The notes below the pieces were generated by a model. The model did no database searches. It was not told where the DNA came from and saw only the letters and a list, made by a program, of their open reading frames with translations. From positions 26,745,299 through 26,809,298 of the forward strand of contig CM032128.1 in NCBI GenBank assembly GCA_018894105.1: a stretch of 64,000 nucleotides of DNA. Direction: 5' to 3'. This DNA is from Jacaranda mimosifolia. Its lineage: Eukaryota > Streptophyta > Magnoliopsida > Lamiales > Bignoniaceae. Below, one piece after another: positions 37,301-47,828 of this stretch. The position numbers and the translations under genes are program-made. Numbering within the stretch: position 1 is the first letter of the stretch; each line of letters opens with the position of its first letter.

Positions 37301-39736
37301 AATCTCTAGTCTATAAGCTCATGAGACCAGAGATTAGCTATTATGGAGGCCAATTTTAGGTTGGGAGGAAGAAAAAGAGAGCAAAGCTTTCAACACATGA
37401 ATACAATGCTTGCAAGAGGTTTTGGAGGGAATTTGCAAAAGAATCTAATTCTTTCACACTTTCAGCAATGTTCAATCCACACACCCACTATATCTATATA
37501 TAGTGTGAGGTTGGTGTGATGCCAAGTTGGCATCACACCTTCCTCAAGGTACATGGCCACTTGCATTGCCAAGGTGGCAAATGCAAATTCAAATCCAATT
37601 TGAATTTCATGTGCATCTTAATTGCATTTGAAATCTAATTTTAAGCTAATTAAAATGCTAATTCAAATGAATATTTCATTTGAATTCTTCCTCCAAAATT
37701 TGTTCTTCCCATTAATTAAATTAAACACTTTAATTTAATTAATTAACCTCTGACTTAACTCTTCAGTCAAACAAGCTCAACTCTTAAGCTTGAATTTTTT
37801 TAAATTGACGGTCATATTGACACGAAATAATTAACTCCTTAATTATTGATCTAATTTAACTCCTTGAATTAATTGATTAATTTAATGCTTAAATTAATCA
37901 AGCCAAAACTGACCTTCAAAATTGATACCTTAAAATCGGTCCACTAAGAGATATTTTCTAACACTTAGAAAATTTCCTCCATTAATTAGGAAGCTAATTG
38001 GCTTTTGTGTGTGATCCAATAGGTTCTATTATTCATTGTTCATGGGCTCACAACTCTTTATGACTTTTGAATTTCATATATTCATTTTAGTTTAAAATAC
38101 TTTTAAACTAATCGACTCAATTCAATTAATCTCATTAATTGAAGAGTACCCAGTTTTCATGGTTGATGTCCAACCTCAAGCCCATGGAGCTCAACTAATT
38201 GGATGAAATGAATGTTTTGGAGAACCATTATAACTCTACGCTTACCATGCAAATACGGTCCTTCCGCCTCCTATCTCCTGAAAGAGGCCTAGTGCAAGAC
38301 ATTTTTCAGCTCCCTAATAGCCTCGATACCATGTCTCTATTCCCATACTCGATTCCTTTATGTGACCTCATCTTTAGAAGACTCTTTTTCCAAATTGTCA
38401 CACCACCTTCGCAAGGATTTCTTGGAATCAATCATCATAGAATAAATAGGAGATGTACTCACCCTTCATAAAAACGAGGAGTCAAATTCCATCCTGGTCT
38501 CACAAACCTCCATTCCAAGTAGCTCATACCCAACCTCAACCAGAAAGACCCGCTAAGTGGTCAAGGAAGAGTCAAAGCATGAGGACTAGACACAAGGTTA
38601 CCATGGATCATCATGTTAGAGGACTAATAATATGCACTAGCGTAAGCTGGAGAACTTGCTACTACCGACTTGCCACAACAACTATCTAGTGGATTCTCTG
38701 GTGGGCCTTCACTGCCTTGTTTTCTAACAAGCATCCACTAACATGCACTCATATATCATACGGTTGCTCATGGACCAGAGCAATATCCAACTCTTGGATT
38801 TATGCATCTTAGTGCAGTTTATCCGGACTTTAGATGTCCCATCTCATAAGATCCTACGACTTGGAAGATTTAAGATCACGACCATGTGAGATCTATTCCA
38901 TAGTCGCCAAACCAAGTCCCGTAGTCAATAGTGATCTAAGGGCTTCATCCAAATGCAAGTGAAGTAATAATGAGCATGAGATGAAAATGGCCATATAAAG
39001 AATATCATTCAATCAAGATTATTTTACAAGGAAATAGATTTTACAAGGTCAATCTAATTGGCTTGTTGGGCACTATTTCAACACTAAATCGGGCTAATGT
39101 CTGGGCTAAATGAGCCGACGGCAATTTCTCCCGAACTGAATCGGCTGAGATGACCCCGGAACATTTGAGCCAATGGTAACCACTCCCGATCTAGTACCTA
39201 CTCATAGCTTGGAATCTGATAATGTCTATTTTCTGGCATATTTGTGTTTTTCTTGTATTATTATGCCAGTTAATATTCTATTGAATTATTGTTTCTTTAA
39301 CAGATCCATATGTTTGTTTTGTACTATCCCTCACCAAGTTCTTATGACTCACCCTTCTATGTTATTCTTGATTTCCCATAAAGGAAATAAGGAAAGGCAA
39401 GACTTGTGGCTTCGATTAGAGAATCTATTTTGTAATAGATTAGGTGATTATGTGTGTTTACAATTTCACTTGATCGTTTGCTTTGGTTTAGAGATGTTGT
39501 GATATGTTAAGTTTAAATTAAAGATCTGCAACATGTATATATATGGGGTTGGATAGTTTCAGACGACTTATGGCATGTATATAGTACTTTTGTGGTAATT
39601 TGTCTAAGTTGGAGTGTGTTGCTGTTTTGATGAATTTGAAATTTTCTTATGGGCCTATCTACTGTCTTGTGGGTTATGAATTAAGATTGATTTGGTGACA
39701 TCTCAGTTTAGGGGCTATCCTGAGTAGGGTACCACA
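34339..39736 (+). repeat. 3' LTR of the nested retrotransposon, interrupted
   Basis: Begins TGTAACACGACTAAATTCGG and ends AGTAGGGTACCACA. Without the insertion at 36877-39083 and its target copy it is about 3186 bp, almost the same as the 5' LTR. The two LTRs show many substitutions against each other, so the insertion is old. Confidence 0.9.
36877..39083 (-). mobile_element. 2.2-kb insertion with 5-bp TSD, probably a solo LTR of another family
   Basis: The 5' LTR reads GTCTAAATTGGGCTGATG where the 3' LTR has GTCTAAA, then 2207 bp, then CTAAATCGGGCTAATG. The flanking CTAAA (36872-36876 and 39084-39088) is a perfect 5-bp target duplication. Read on the minus strand it begins TGTTGAAATAGTGCCC, an LTR-like start, but it ends GCTTTTG rather than CA. 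No internal domain, primer site or inverted repeat is clear. Plus-strand open stretches at 38199-38689 have no recognisable motif. The 5-bp duplication and TG start favour a long solo LTR whose last bases have mutated. Confidence 0.65.
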
Positions 39737-40262
39737 TATTCTCACAACAAACGATAAATGAGAATGCATTTCACATATATCCCATAGTGGCTGATTGTGC
39801 TCAGATTGCAGGATATAAAGCCTTTAAGCTTCTTCATTTAGTTCTTCATCATTGTCAAATTGAAATGGTGCACCCTCATACCCCCAATTAATCTTGGTTG
39901 CATTGTATACCATTTCTGTATATCTGTGCAGCTTACCTGGATACTGATCCTGTTGTCCTTTAGTTGATGCGCTACAATCAGATGTATAATTATATGGTTG
40001 CATGTAAAGATCTAACTCTCCATGGTCTTCCAGTAAATAGTAATTACAAGTGCACTTTAACTTCATTAGGTTTAAACAATTGACATTTCATTTCACACCA
40101 TTTGTAGGGCACTCAATGTCCCCATTTCTTACAAACTAAGGCAAACAACGTTCATGATTAATAAATTCCTCAATCCCATCCACAAACTCCTACCTAATTC
40201 CAGCACAATTAGGATACAACTTATTGTAAATCCATACTCTATGTGAAAGCATACTATTCATC
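39737..40262 (-). pseudogene. CACTA TNP2 transposase, 5' part
   Basis: The N-terminal portion of the same TNP2 gene, separated from the rest by the nested retrotransposon. The minus strand encodes HRVWIYNKLYPNCAGI, EFVDGIEEFINHERCLP and RNGDIECPTNGVK, matching the transposase-associated N-terminal domain of plant CACTA proteins. Then come LKCTCNYYLLEDHGELDLY and, just before the insertion, PLWDICEMHSHLSFVVRI. The last piece joins in sense to KSDYNLSH at 27370, which shows the retrotransposon landed inside an already coding exon. In-frame stops are present. Confidence 0.8.
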
Positions 40263-41540
40263 TACATCATTAGAAAATTCATGTTACTGATATTAATAAA
40301 GTATTAATGTATGACGTATTAATTACTCATATTTTTTCATCATTTTAAATAGGGTGCTTTTAAGATTATAAAAAAGATTACTTGATTTTATATTATAACC
40401 GGAAACTAAAGATTCAAATACTTCATTACTAATCAAATATCTTTAAGCACATTCATAAAGGCATACATCATAGGACATCATAAATAAACCATTTAATATC
40501 ACAACACCTTATTGACATGCAAGTGAACAATAATCCAACAACAACAAATAGGAAGGCTCCATCTCTTCCCCCAAAACCCATCCTCCAACCTAAACCACCA
40601 ATTCTAAATTCTATACTTAGAACATATTACTATTCATAAAGACATAAAAATGTCATCAAACTAATCCATATACATAGAAGAAAAGCATACCTAATCAAAA
40701 CATACAGAATATAAACACCTATGGGAACGAACGTACCAAATTGTTGGATATCAACACCTAAAGTGCCTACCTATATATTGCAAATAAAAAGAATAGTTAT
40801 AAATTAGTTCAATAAAATATTTTTAAGTATAAAAAATTAATGACACACAGTTATATATATATATTATATCCTACTTTCTACATTTAATGATAATTAACAA
40901 ACATAATTTAACTAAGGTATAACAACAAAAAAGATTTCAAATTAATATAAAATAGTCAATTAAATCATAAATTAATGTTAAAGTACATAAACTTACTAAT
41001 AATTCCTAAATTGAACAAATACTAAATTAAACAAATTGAACATGTACTACAAATTAAATAATGACTAAATTAAACAAAAGAAACCCTAAAACATCAACAT
41101 CTAAAATCCTAAACACAAATTAATGAATAAAGCAACAAAAATAAATGTAAACTCTAAGTCAGTATCTAATTTCCACAAAATTAAAATTGTAAACCATAAT
41201 GTCTCAATCATTTTCAATATTTATAAATACATAAACAAAACCATCAACAAACTAATCTAATCTAAAAACCAAAACCTTGACAAATTTTATATTGAAAATA
41301 TAATTAATTTTCAAACAATATAAATACATACATACGTATACATACACGTACATATAAATAAATAATAAGTTCAAACTAAACCAAGGAACCAAGTTGTGGG
41401 CGCGGCGATGGCGAGGTTGTGGCGCAATGCAGTGGTGGTTGGTGTCGCAGTGGGAGCATAAAGCAGAGAGAGGAGAAGAGTAAATGCAGAAGAAGGAAAG
41501 GAAAGAGGGAAGAAAAAGAGCATCTAGCAAGTTAAAACTT
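40263..41540. other. 5' non-coding part of the second CACTA element
   Basis: AT-rich sequence between the TNP2 start and the subterminal repeats. It has one GC-richer patch at about 41395-41470 (GGTTGTGGCGCAATGCAGTGG and neighbours). I see no further exons with confidence. The promoter of TNP2 should lie here. Confidence 0.4.
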
Positions 41541-41864
41541 TTAATTTTCTGATGGGATTCCATCAAAGAATTCCCTGGTAGCACAATTATTTAATATTAA
41601 AAAAAAATTTAGAAATTCTGAATGAATATTCATTGTAAATTCAGTCAAAAAAATTTTCTAATGGATTTTTCAAACAGATATTCTATTGGAAATTTTGGCA
41701 CCAAAAAGGCGCCAAATTTCTCCAATTTTTCTATTACATTTACTGTGGATTTTTGACGCTCGGCCAAGCCGTTAAAAATCCACCTCAATTCCATAAAAAA
41801 ATTCTGACTTTCTGAATGTTTCATTGACAATTTATGTTTAGAAAAATAGCAAATTTTTGTAGTG

Positions 41865-42960
41865 TACGCACAATATATGCACGCCGTCATTGCCAACCCA
41901 ACTTGGCTCGAGCTCAGTTGTTTGTGAGAAATTGTCTTAGATTAATCTTTTTTCTTTTTTTTTTTTTGGCTATTTTGCAATAGAAATGTTACAAAATATT
42001 TTTATTTTGTAATAGAAATGTTTTATAATGTTTCAGATGTTACAAACATTTATACTATTTTTGTCCCCCTCTTCGCACCTATATAAACATGTGACTGGTC
42101 CCTAGCAGAATAGATAATAGAATTTTAATCTATTACCTCTCAAAACCTCTCTGATCTCTCTGCTCTATACTCTCTTGGCATAGTTTTCAAGCTTTGGGTC
42201 TTGGTGACTGAGTTGTGATCGAGGTGAAGTTCTTTTTTTGTGCAATAAAAATCAACTGAACTGTTTTATCATAGAAAGAATATTGCAATACCCAATGAAT
42301 CAGTGAGTTGAGCAATTATTTCTTCAAGGTAAACTAGTGTACTGGTGAGTAGTTGGTAATTCAATTAGAATCCTATCTTCTTCTTTTGTTTGTTTTATAT
42401 CTAAAAAGTTGTTTGTTTGTTTGTTTCCCCCCCCCCCCCCATTTCTTCCTTAAATTTTATATAATTTGTTAAGATGTTACCCTTTGATCATCTATTATAA
42501 ATTTGTGTTTACACAATTTTAGATAATATGAATGCAATTTTTTCCAACATCATATTCCAGTGACAATGTTAGAAAGAAGTAGATTTATGACTACACCGTC
42601 AATTTCCATGGCTGCAATATTGTTGTCACTCTTACTATCTTCTTCTATTCTCAACCTATTTAGTAACATAATGCTTGAGGTAAACATAAAATTACAAAAT
42701 TTATTTCCTCATTGTCGTAGAAATTAAAACAAAATATCACAAAATGGGCAAAATGACTGTTATACCCTTACATATTAAAAAAAAATTAAAAACTGATGAA
42801 AAGAAAAAAATGTTTTTGCCCCTTTGTGTGCGACGTAAAAGGTGCTATATGATAATTTTAACCCTAAACCCTATGTCCCTCTATTAAGTTGCATTTTTGT
42901 CTTTTTATTCGTATAATTTTCCCTTGTGATTAATAGTAAAAATGCTTAATTATTGGGTTT
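41865..42960. other. Unassigned region with TATA-like box and poly-C run
   Basis: CCTATATAAACATG at about 42079 is followed by a CT-rich stretch (42140-42175, CTCTCTGATCTCTCTGCTC). This layout is common for the R/U5 part of an LTR or for a plant promoter, but no gene follows. A 13-14-base C run lies at 42427-42440. No TG...CA unit with a target duplication could be delimited. Confidence 0.35.
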
Positions 42961-42999
42961 AACTTTCATTTATGTTTTGTGAAGTAAATTGAAGATTCA

Positions 43000-44078
43000 A
43001 GCTAAATGCAGATGGGAATCGAGTTTTTGACGTGCTTGGAGCAAAGATCGCATTCCTGAGAAGACGAGAAATAGAAAAAGGAAATAATTCGAGAGCATAC
43101 ATGTTTTGGCAGTTGTACATTCTTGGAGTATTTTAATTTTTATTTCTTTAATTAGGATAATTTTAGTTTTTCTATTCTTGTAGGACTCTTATTAGTTTCC
43201 CAATTGCATTAGGAGCAGTAGGCTATCTATATGGAACTAGGTATCTTTCATAGGAAGTTTTTGGATTCTTTTCATTCAGTATATTTTATTTTTCTTGTGC
43301 TTTTTCTCTCAGACATTATTGAAGTTTTGTTTCTTCAGTATTTGTGAGATCTAAATAATTTAATTTGTTTTTCTTATTCCTTGAGTATTTATTTATCTTT
43401 TTTTTTCATTACGATTATTCAGGTTCCTTGAATTTAAGGCCCAAATTTGATAGCTTAGAATAATTGTTCTATCAATTAGAACATTAAATCCGTAATTGTT
43501 TAATTGTTCTAATATTTGTGGCAAATAACATAGTTATGTGTGGTGACCACATGCATGATTTATGTTATGTGGATAAATAATCTAGTCTAAATGAACCCCG
43601 CTTATGTATGTTTGTTGGCTACGGTTGGGTCTCTCTAGTTTTTAATATTGTTGATAAATTAAATCCTAGGAGCGATTCTTTGGATTGTTCATTGGCAAGG
43701 GAAATAACTAACGAGCTTCTCTTAGTTATCGAGATAATAAGGAAAGATTGGTTATTAGGGCATCCGAGTAACTATAACCAATCTATTAAAAAAAAGATGA
43801 ATTAATCTTTGCATCAATGACCAAAATTTGAGAACCAAACTGAGATTTTTACCTTAGGCTAGATTTCTTTCTTATTGATTTCTTATTTTATTTGTGATTT
43901 ATTTATTTTTAAGATTCTAGGTTTTCTTTTTCATAAAAATCCCCCCTTTCTAATTTATTTTCTTTTGTAAACTTGAAGAAAATGAAATTTACCAGTCTCT
44001 GTAAAATATGACCCTACTCACCACTAATTACAAATCAAATCTTTAGAGTAGAAAATTATTTTTGTTAGATTCGACACC
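43000..44078 (+). mobile_element. Athila/Tat-type gypsy LTR fragment
   Basis: TTAGTTTCC..., CTATCTATATGGAAC and CTCTCAGACATTATTG resemble the U3/R part. The end TCTCTGTAAAATATGACCC, ACTCACCACTAATTACAAAT and GATTCGACACCC is the conserved LTR 3' part of Athila/Tat-type elements, also seen inverted at 60480-60560. The expected primer site (TGGCGCC...) does not follow, so the copy is truncated at about 44078. The left border is undefined. Confidence 0.5.
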
Positions 44079-45820
44079 CTGAACCCTCCACCTATCTCCA
44101 CCCTTCCTCTCACTCGAAGGCCCTGGTCCTCTCTGTTGGTGGCACATACTTCTTTTTTGCCTACAAAACCTATAAGAAAATTTTCAAGTTCTTCATTTTC
44201 CAGCACACCAAGTGACATAATCATGAAGTTTTGGGGGCATTTTATCTTTCAATCAAAATATGGTGCACAAAGGTATGGGCAAGTCTTATTACAACTATTT
44301 TTCCTTTTTCTCGTGTTAGATCAAGTTAGTTTTAGTAAGATTTTGTCTTGGGTGACTTATTTTGTGATTTGACAGAGTTGGGTGACTTATTTTTTCTCCA
44401 AAAATGTTCTTTTTTGTGTTTTTTGGACAATATTATGTGTTGGAATGTTTATTTGATGAATCTATAGCTTTATTTTGCATGATTTGATGTTTTTTATTAA
44501 AAAAATCATAATTTTTTATTGTTGAAACCAAATAAAAACCTTACCTTTTGATTATTTCATTCAATTTTGCTTCTTTTAAAATTTTTTGATGTTATTTAGA
44601 AAGAAATCCTACATTTTAGGATAGAAACTTTGCATCTTTTGAAAGAAACTCATTCCTGTCCTCTGATATTTTGTTTAGGACATAATTTTGTTTAAAAAAT
44701 GGTGTTAGTTCTTGTTTGTACGTTATGAAGAACAAGTCCAGTCACATTATTGTTCTTTTTCTAATCATTATGTAATGTTATGCTTCTTGTTTTCTCGTTT
44801 TCATATTCTGTAAATGGAGTATTTGTTATACTGAAACATGTTTGAGGTCTAATTTGAAATGCATATCAGTTTCAAGAGTGTTAAATATAGTTTTATAAAC
44901 CTTGTAAGGGTGTTAAATGTCATATTATTATGAACTCTGTGGTTGGATATTTAACACTGTATTAGGATGTTTTATAGTATTGTAGAAATTGTTGAAGTGA
45001 AGTACTTATTCTGTCTTAAATTGTTTAATGTTTAATTTGAAATTAATAGAAATATAGAGGGTGCTAGTTGTAATGTTTTAAACTTTGAAATTGTTCTGTT
45101 CTAGATATTCTATAAGTGAAATGACCCTTTTGCTGCTAGAGATGTCTTTGTTGCTGCTATTGTTGAAGATGGCCTTGCTGCTGTTGTTGGAAATGTCCCT
45201 ATTGTTGGAGATGGCCTTGCTAATGACAATATTAAGTTTGATAATGGATTTTATGCCACTTTTGATATAATTGCATAATCAATTATGGCAAGTGCGGATG
45301 GAGGTGGAGGTTGTATAGGTGGTGGGGTCAGAAGAGGTGATGAAGTTGGTATGAAGGAGTTGATGAAGTTGGAGGTGGTCTTGATGATGTTGTTGGAGGA
45401 CAATGATCAATGCAACTTATTATCACTATATTTTTTCATTTTAAACCATTGATTGATGGCCAAATACACAACTTTTAGTTGATGTTTTTGTGCAGTTGGT
45501 TGATATTTTTGTATAGCCCTTTAGAATTGTACAGGACTTTATTATGTGAAGAAAATTTGTGTAGGCCATGACATTTGAGTGACTAATTGAGAGGTCAAAC
45601 ATGAAGTAGTCTATGTCAATCCATTTATATGAGGGTGCTACATGTAACTTGAAAGTTTACAATAAATATTTAGCAATAAAAAATTATATTTAAATAACAA
45701 AAATAAAGAAAATATTAATTAATTTTAATTTTCAATAACATTTAATTATTTTAAATAATTATTTTAACTTAATTATTTAAATTAATTAGTTTTCAATCGT
45801 TACATTAATCATTAGTTTAA
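44079..45820. other. Unassigned region with a repetitive coding-like patch
   Basis: No recognised gene. At 45120-45400 the plus strand has imperfect repeats of GCTGCTATTGTTGAAGATGG followed by GGTGGAGGTTGTATAGGTGG-type sequence. One frame gives Val/Ala/Gly-rich residues (IVEDGLAAVVGNVPIVGDG) and another Leu/Met-rich residues. It may derive from a low-complexity gene tail captured by a transposon. The rest is T-rich and non-coding. Confidence 0.3.
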
Positions 45821-45824
45821 TTTG

Positions 45825-46125
45825 TTACAATAAACCCCTTAAAGTTTTCATAATTACAAGTAGATCCACACATGCATAAACAATGTAAGGGTATTTTGGT
45901 TCAATAACATGGTCAACAGTCAAGTCCAGTCAAATTAAGGGCAAAATTGGATTTTCATGAATTGTCAACCCTAACGTCAGCAAAAAGCATTTGTTTAACT
46001 AACAACAGTTTCTACTTGTTAGATGAAGACAAACCACAAGGGAGGTAGCCGTAATGTTGCAAACCTCAGGAGTAGTTTCTATATATACACCAAACCTCAG
46101 GAGAGGTCCTTGTAATTAATCCTAA
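45825..46125. mobile_element. Possible small Mutator-like MITE, about 300 bp
   Basis: The left edge TTACAATAAACCCCTTAAAG and the right edge, reverse complement TTACAAGGACCTCTCCTGAG, look like the degenerate inverted termini common in small plant Mutator-like elements. The interior has phrases such as GTAAGGGTATTTTGG. No clean target duplication was identified. Confidence 0.35.
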
Positions 46126-46184
46126 GAATTATGCTTAACTGCAACTAAACTTAAAGATTTGTTTACAAAAATTAGCAACTTACC

Positions 46185-46500
46185 TTTGTTGCAATAGCAG
46201 CATCCGTGGTGTTTGGTGAAAACAATGCTTCGTAGAGCTTTGCATATCTTTGGTTGCTCTCTCCTTGAAGTTGTTTCAAAGTGTTCTCGATTAACTTCAC
46301 TTTCCTAAGAATCAACCATAAATATGGGATAGTAAGAGTGGTAAGGCACAAAATCAAAATCTTATACTGGTGGTACGTGTTCTAAGGATTTGTTTCTAAG
46401 ACCTCCTTAGTGGCCACTTCAACTAGAAGCAATTCTGCAATCCTAATATAAGCGTGGGCACTTTGTTCGATGCTTTCACAGTCCTCCAATATTTTTGTCG
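46185..46500 (-). pseudogene. Unrecognised coding-like fragment, two exon-like blocks
   Basis: The minus strand encodes GETTKILEDCESIEQSAHAY followed by a Leu/Val/Glu-rich helix-like stretch (about 46500-46385). A second block encodes ENTLKQLQGESNQRYAKLYE and then FSPNTTDAAIATK (about 46290-46185). The composition looks like real helical protein and unlike the surrounding AT noise. I do not recognise the family. There is no start or stop context and the pieces are short, so it is at best an exon fragment carried by a transposon. Confidence 0.3.
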
Positions 46501-46554
46501 TTTCTCCACTTTTTAGCATTAAAAAATATATAATATCATCAGCACCAGCATTTG

Positions 46555-47055
46555 ACTACTACCAATTCCATATAATTGAATTGTGATCTCCAATTCCTTT
46601 TCTTGGAATTCTTTTGTGCATTTTAGTCATACATATTTAATTCTATATGATAATATTAGGCTTTTCACTACAAAAAACTAGTTTTAGTGACCACAAAATT
46701 CAATGAGACCCTTTTTCAAGAATTTCTAACATTTTTGGAACATTGTAGAAAGCTTTCGTAATATGTAAAGCTATCTAGAAATCTCCATTTATCTCCAAAC
46801 ATATATTTATCTTTCTTGAAAAATTTTTGCTCAAATTAAATTTGATCATACCTAACTAATCACAAGGCAAATTTTATTGTACTTGTCATGTAATTAATCA
46901 TTTTTTTTCGATTGCACATCAATCAACTAATAATTATAATTTAATTATTGTATCATTACCTTAAGTTCAATCAAATCGATCTAAATTATAGTTTTCTAGT
47001 ATCTTAAGAGGAAACTGCCACCTTGGACTACCAAGAGAATTCCAATATTTGAAAA
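46555..47055. other. Repeat fragment and orphan CACTAC-like motif
   Basis: 46563-46650 resembles part of the SCPL intron sequence at 57955-58050 (AATTGAATT...CTCCAATT...TTGGA(A/G)TTCTTTT), so a dispersed repeat is likely. At 46668 CACTACAAAAAACTAG looks like a CACTA-type end, but no partner end was found. Confidence 0.35.
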
Positions 47056-47828
47056 TAGGCTAAATGCGCATTACCTCCTATGCAAATTGGAAGTTCCACA
47101 AAACCCCATGTCAAAAAAATGAAGTTTGATCAAGTACCTCGTGTTTTCTTTAAATTGCCTCACTTTCCCCCAAATACACTTTTCCACCAAAAAAATAAAT
47201 ATTAACACTATTGTATTATTTTCCCTCACTCTATTTGCCTTCTTCATAACTGAAAGGAAAAAACCCAAAATTAAAAATTCCCATTCAAAACCCTCTATTT
47301 CACTCTCTCCAAAATAACACAAAAAAAAAAAGAAAAGAAAAGAAAAAAAAGGCTTTTGCTCAAGCAAAACCAAATCGAACACATCATTTTCCCACCTTTT
47401 GACATTTCTTTCATCTTTGATTGAAGCATTTCCCTTCCAAGAACAATCTTCTTGCAAAATAAAAGTTGATCGACATCTGCAGGTATTTTTTATTTTTATA
47501 TATTTTTTGAATGGGTATCTAGATTACTAAAGGAACGTATCATGGTTGTCGGAAAAGTGGGAATATTTCTCATTTATGGTGGGGTGTCTTTTTTCTTTTT
47601 TTTTTCTTTTTTTTTTGAACTCCACAATTGTAAGAATGTAAGAATATAATATTACATTATTACAATAAACACATTTATTGTTGTGGCAGGGTTGTGTTTA
47701 ATGAGGTTTATTGTCAATTAAATGTATGTGGTCTCTAGTTGTCTTCTTGTTGTTTGGGTGAAATGTTCATCAAAATTGAAGGATCTACAATTTTTTTAAA
47801 AATTTTCTTTGTTGCTTAATATTTTTAA

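Larger units (their letters stand above)
27371..39736 (+). mobile_element. Large LTR retrotransposon without coding capacity (LARD-like, gypsy type)
   Basis: Two LTRs of about 3.2 kb (27371-30546 and 34339-39736, the latter enlarged by a 2.2-kb insertion) enclose 3.8 kb of internal DNA. A primer-binding site follows the first LTR at 30551 and a polypurine tract precedes the second. It lies inside the CACTA TNP2 gene, which resumes on both sides. The flanks GAATA and GAACG (minus strand) agree at only three of five bases, so the target duplication has decayed. No gag or pol motif could be recognised in the interior, so it is either a non-autonomous large derivative or extremely decayed. LTR starts match the solo LTRs at 3150 and 49332. 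Confidence 0.88.
24205..41864 (-). mobile_element. CACTA (En/Spm) transposon, split by a nested retrotransposon
   Basis: Begins CACTACAAAAAATTCC (24205) and ends AATTTTTGTAGTG (41864), giving matching CACTA termini. Subtracting the nested retrotransposon (27371-39736) leaves about 5.3 kb. Inside, on the minus strand, is a decayed TNP2 gene that continues across the insertion. Both ends carry short repeats of GACGAATTTTC / CCATTGAATTTTC type as subterminal motifs. The 3-bp flanks (CAT left, TAC right) do not match, so the target duplication has mutated or one end is misplaced by a few bases. The gene is full of stops, so the element is immobile. Confidence 0.8.

Noticed and set aside
38199..38689. 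Plus-strand open frames of 90 and 78 residues
   Set aside because: They lie within the 2.2-kb LTR-like insertion, in the opposite orientation to its likely transcription, and have no recognisable motif.
41252..41584. 110-residue minus-strand open frame
   Set aside because: It lies in the 5' non-coding and subterminal part of the CACTA element, upstream of TNP2, with no motif.
46668..46690. CACTACAAAAAACTAG as a CACTA transposon end
   Set aside because: No inverted partner end or 3-bp duplication could be found nearby. Kept only as a note in the regional entry.
47071..47457. 128-residue minus-strand open frame
   Set aside because: It overlaps the MULE terminal inverted repeat and A/T homopolymers and has no family resemblance.
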